From NCBI GenBank assembly GCA_900543325.1, contig UQQU01000074.1, positions 1-15,514 of the forward strand: DNA of 15,514 bases. Direction: 5' to 3'. The notes below the pieces were generated by a model. The model was not told where the DNA came from. It worked only from the letters and a program-made list of their open reading frames with translations, and did no database searches. The position numbers were made by a program, and so were the translations under genes. The DNA comes from an uncultured Clostridium sp. GTDB taxonomy: Bacteria; Bacillota; Clostridia; Clostridiales; Clostridiaceae. This document shows, one piece after another, positions 13,617 to 15,514 of the stretch. How positions within the stretch are numbered: the first letter of the stretch is position 1; every line of letters begins with the position of its first letter.

Positions 13617-15269
13617 ATGAATGAAATAATGATAATCCTACAATTTATAATGATGATTCTATTTATAATATATCTATTTAATAGTAATAAAGCGAATCAT
13701 TCTAGAACGGTAGTAGTAGATAAAGAAAATAAGAAGGAAATGGAAAAGCTTCTTAAAATGAGAAGAGTCAAGTTAACAGAACCTTTAACGGAGAAGAGTA
13801 GACCAATTAACTTTGATGATATTATAGGACAAGAGGAAGGGATAAAAGCATTGAAAGCTGCCATATGTGGACCTAATCCTCAACATGTTATTATTTATGG
13901 ACCTCCTGGAATAGGAAAAACAGCAGCAGCTAGATTAGTATTAGAAGAAGCTAAAAAAAAGGAAAAATCACCTTTTAAAAGAGATGCTAAATTTGTTGAA
14001 ATTGATGCTACAACTATAAGGTTCGATGAAAGAGGCATAGCAGATCCTTTAATAGGCTCAGTTCACGATCCTATTTATCAAGGGGCTGGAGCATTAGGAG
14101 TGGCAGGAATACCACAACCTAAACCAGGAGCTGTAACAAAAGCTCATGGTGGAATATTATTTATAGATGAAATTGGGGAATTACATCCTATAGAAATGAA
14201 TAAGTTGTTAAAAGTGTTAGAGGATAGAAAAGTATTTTTAGATAGTTCATACTATAGTTCAGAAGATCCTAATATGCCTACTTTTATAAAAGAAATATTT
14301 GAGAATGGATTGCCGGCTGATTTTAGGCTTATAGGTGCAACTACTAGAAGTCCTGAAGAAATTACTCCTGCTATAAGGTCTAGGTGTGTAGAAGTATTTT
14401 TTAAGGGGCTACAGACTGATGAGATAAGAGAAATAGGAAGTAGAGCTATAGAGCGTGTTGGATTAAAGAGTACAGATAGGGGACTAGATATTATTAGTAG
14501 ACATTGTTCTAATGGGCGAGAAGTAGTTAATTTGGTTCAGTTGTGTGCAGGAATTGCTATTAATGAGGATAGAGAAAATATTACTGAAGATGATATAAAA
14601 TGGGTTATTGAAAATGGTCAATATACCGAAATACTAGAGAGAAGAGTTCCAGAAAAGCCACAAATTGGAGTGGTCAATGGATTAGCAGTACATGGAGCTA
14701 ATATAGGAATATTAATGGAAATTGAAGTTACAGCTAAAAAGATATGTGATAGAAAAGGTGAGCTGAAAATTTCAGGAATTATTGAAGAAGAAGAGATTAC
14801 AATGAATAATAGGAAAATTAAGAGAAAAAGTACTGCATATTCATCAATACAAAATGTATTAACAGCTTTAAATAATATTTTTGATTTAAAATGTGAGCAG
14901 TATGATATACATATAAATATACCAGGTGGAATTCCAGTGGATGGACCATCTGCTGGAATAGCAATTGCCAGTGCTGTTTATAGTGCTATACTAAGAAAGC
15001 CTATTGACAGTAAAGTTGCAATGACTGGAGAAATAAGTCTTCTGGGGGCTGTTAATCCCATTGGTGGAGTTAATGCAAAAATATTAGCAGCTAAAAAAGC
15101 AGGGGCAACAAGAGTGTTAATTCCAGAGGCAAATTGGAATGAGAGCTTTTCTGAGTACGATGGAATAGCAATAATTAAAGTTAAACATATTAAAGAAGTG
15201 ATAGATTTATGTATAATAGATGGTATAAACTCTAAAATAGATATTTTATCAGCAAAAGGAAAAGAGTAA
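13617..15269 (+). CDS. lonB: ATP-dependent protease LonB (membrane-anchored, sporulation-type)
   Basis: A 550-residue Lon-family protease, the size of Firmicutes LonB and shorter than LonA because it lacks the large N-terminal substrate domain. A hydrophobic segment at about 4-22 suggests a membrane anchor. The AAA+ module has Walker A GPPGIGKT (95-102) and Walker B LFIDEIGE with D184 and E185. The protease domain has the Ser-Lys dyad S445 (VDGPSAGI) and K488 (GGVNAKI). GGAGGG lies 8-9 nt before ATG. In Bacillus subtilis LonB is made in the forespore and acts in sporulation; the same role is inferred here. A lonA gene commonly follows but is not within the window. Instead a long palindrome starts 20 nt after the stop. 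Confidence 0.95.
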   Translation: MNEIMIILQFIMMILFIIYLFNSNKANHSRTVVVDKENKKEMEKLLKMRRVKLTEPLTEKSRPINFDDIIGQEEGIKALKAAICGPNPQHVIIYGPPGIGKTAAARLVLEEAKKKEKSPFKRDAKFVEIDATTIRFDERGIADPLIGSVHDPIYQGAGALGVAGIPQPKPGAVTKAHGGILFIDEIGELHPIEMNKLLKVLEDRKVFLDSSYYSSEDPNMPTFIKEIFENGLPADFRLIGATTRSPEEITPAIRSRCVEVFFKGLQTDEIREIGSRAIERVGLKSTDRGLDIISRHCSNGREVVNLVQLCAGIAINEDRENITEDDIKWVIENGQYTEILERRVPEKPQIGVVNGLAVHGANIGILMEIEVTAKKICDRKGELKISGIIEEEEITMNNRKIKRKSTAYSSIQNVLTALNNIFDLKCEQYDIHINIPGGIPVDGPSAGIAIASAVYSAILRKPIDSKVAMTGEISLLGAVNPIGGVNAKILAAKKAGATRVLIPEANWNESFSEYDGIAIIKVKHIKEVIDLCIIDGINSKIDILSAKGKE

Positions 15270-15288
15270 TTGGAAAATATTGCGCACC

Positions 15289-15511
15289 ACATGGAAGCGA
15301 AAAAATGAAATATTTATTTTCTGGGAACTGTGAAATTTTCACCTAGAATTTATATAATTAATTCCGTAAAGTTTGCTAAAGTTTTTAAACTCGCTATTTG
15401 CTCAAACAGTAAAAACTTCTTTATGCAACTTTACTCCATCAATTATTAAATTCTACGGTTCAATTTCAATGTTCCCTCCAAATTAATATTTCATTTTTTC
15501 TTTCTCCATGT
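15289..15511. repeat. 223-nt imperfect palindrome, possible MITE-like element or structured RNA
   Basis: The last 245 bases hold no gene. The two halves of 15289-15511 are inverted copies of each other with about three quarters of positions matching and a few short bulges. Matching blocks from outside in are ACATGGA (15289-15295 with 15505-15511), GAAAAAATGAAATATT (15299-15314 with 15485-15500), GGGAAC (15323-15328 with 15471-15476), TAGAATTT (15344-15351 with 15448-15455), ATAATT (15354-15359 with 15441-15446), GTAAAGTT (15366-15373 with 15427-15434) and GTTTTTA (15381-15387 with 15410-15416). The centre is a loop of 22 nt. No transposase or clear direct target repeat is seen. It could be a non-autonomous mobile element, an intergenic palindromic repeat, or an RNA hairpin ending the lonB transcript. 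Confidence 0.75.
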
Positions 15512-15514
15512 ATC

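Overview
The window is A/T-rich DNA (roughly 70% A+T by eye) from an endospore-forming Firmicute, most likely Clostridium sensu stricto. The main reasons are the codon use, strong AGGAGG-type ribosome binding sites, a clostridial alpha/beta-type small acid-soluble spore protein, and the gene order tig-clpP-clpX-lonB. No rRNA, tRNA, transposase, phage gene or CRISPR array is visible.

Layout. (1) 1-5640 is a maltose-type alpha-glucoside locus: a LacI-family regulator (malR), then malL (GH13 alpha-glucosidase), malT (PTS EIICB) and a metal-dependent EEP-fold phosphatase that matches the MapP family by position and fold. Two near-identical operators (ATGCAA..TTGCAT) flank the promoter region; one of them is the last codons of malR. 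A strong terminator closes the operon. The inferred pathway is: PTS uptake gives maltose 6'-phosphate, MapP removes the phosphate, and MalL splits the maltose to glucose. (2) 5641-6860 holds two leftward genes: a spore DNA-binding protein with a sigma-G-like promoter, and the S component of an ECF vitamin transporter with its own terminator. (3) 6842-8580 is a two-gene rightward operon: a small acidic Cys-containing protein followed by a TcaA/YvbJ-like membrane protein. (4) 8581-8936 has no protein gene, but on the minus strand it shows a promoter, three hairpins and a U-tract terminator. This predicts a small RNA of about 155 nt with three single-stranded C-rich motifs. (5) 8937-9983 has a 64-residue Cys-rich protein and a membrane-anchored protein, both of unknown function. 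(6) 10012-15269 is the protein-quality-control block: trigger factor, ClpP, ClpX and LonB, with consensus sigma-A promoters before tig and clpP. (7) 15270-15514 is occupied by a 223-nt imperfect palindrome directly after lonB.

The items most worth checking are the predicted minus-strand small RNA, the PTS-phosphatase-glucosidase route with its paired operators, the long palindrome after lonB, and the Shine-Dalgarno-sequestering hairpin before malT. All functional calls come from reading motifs; no database search was possible.
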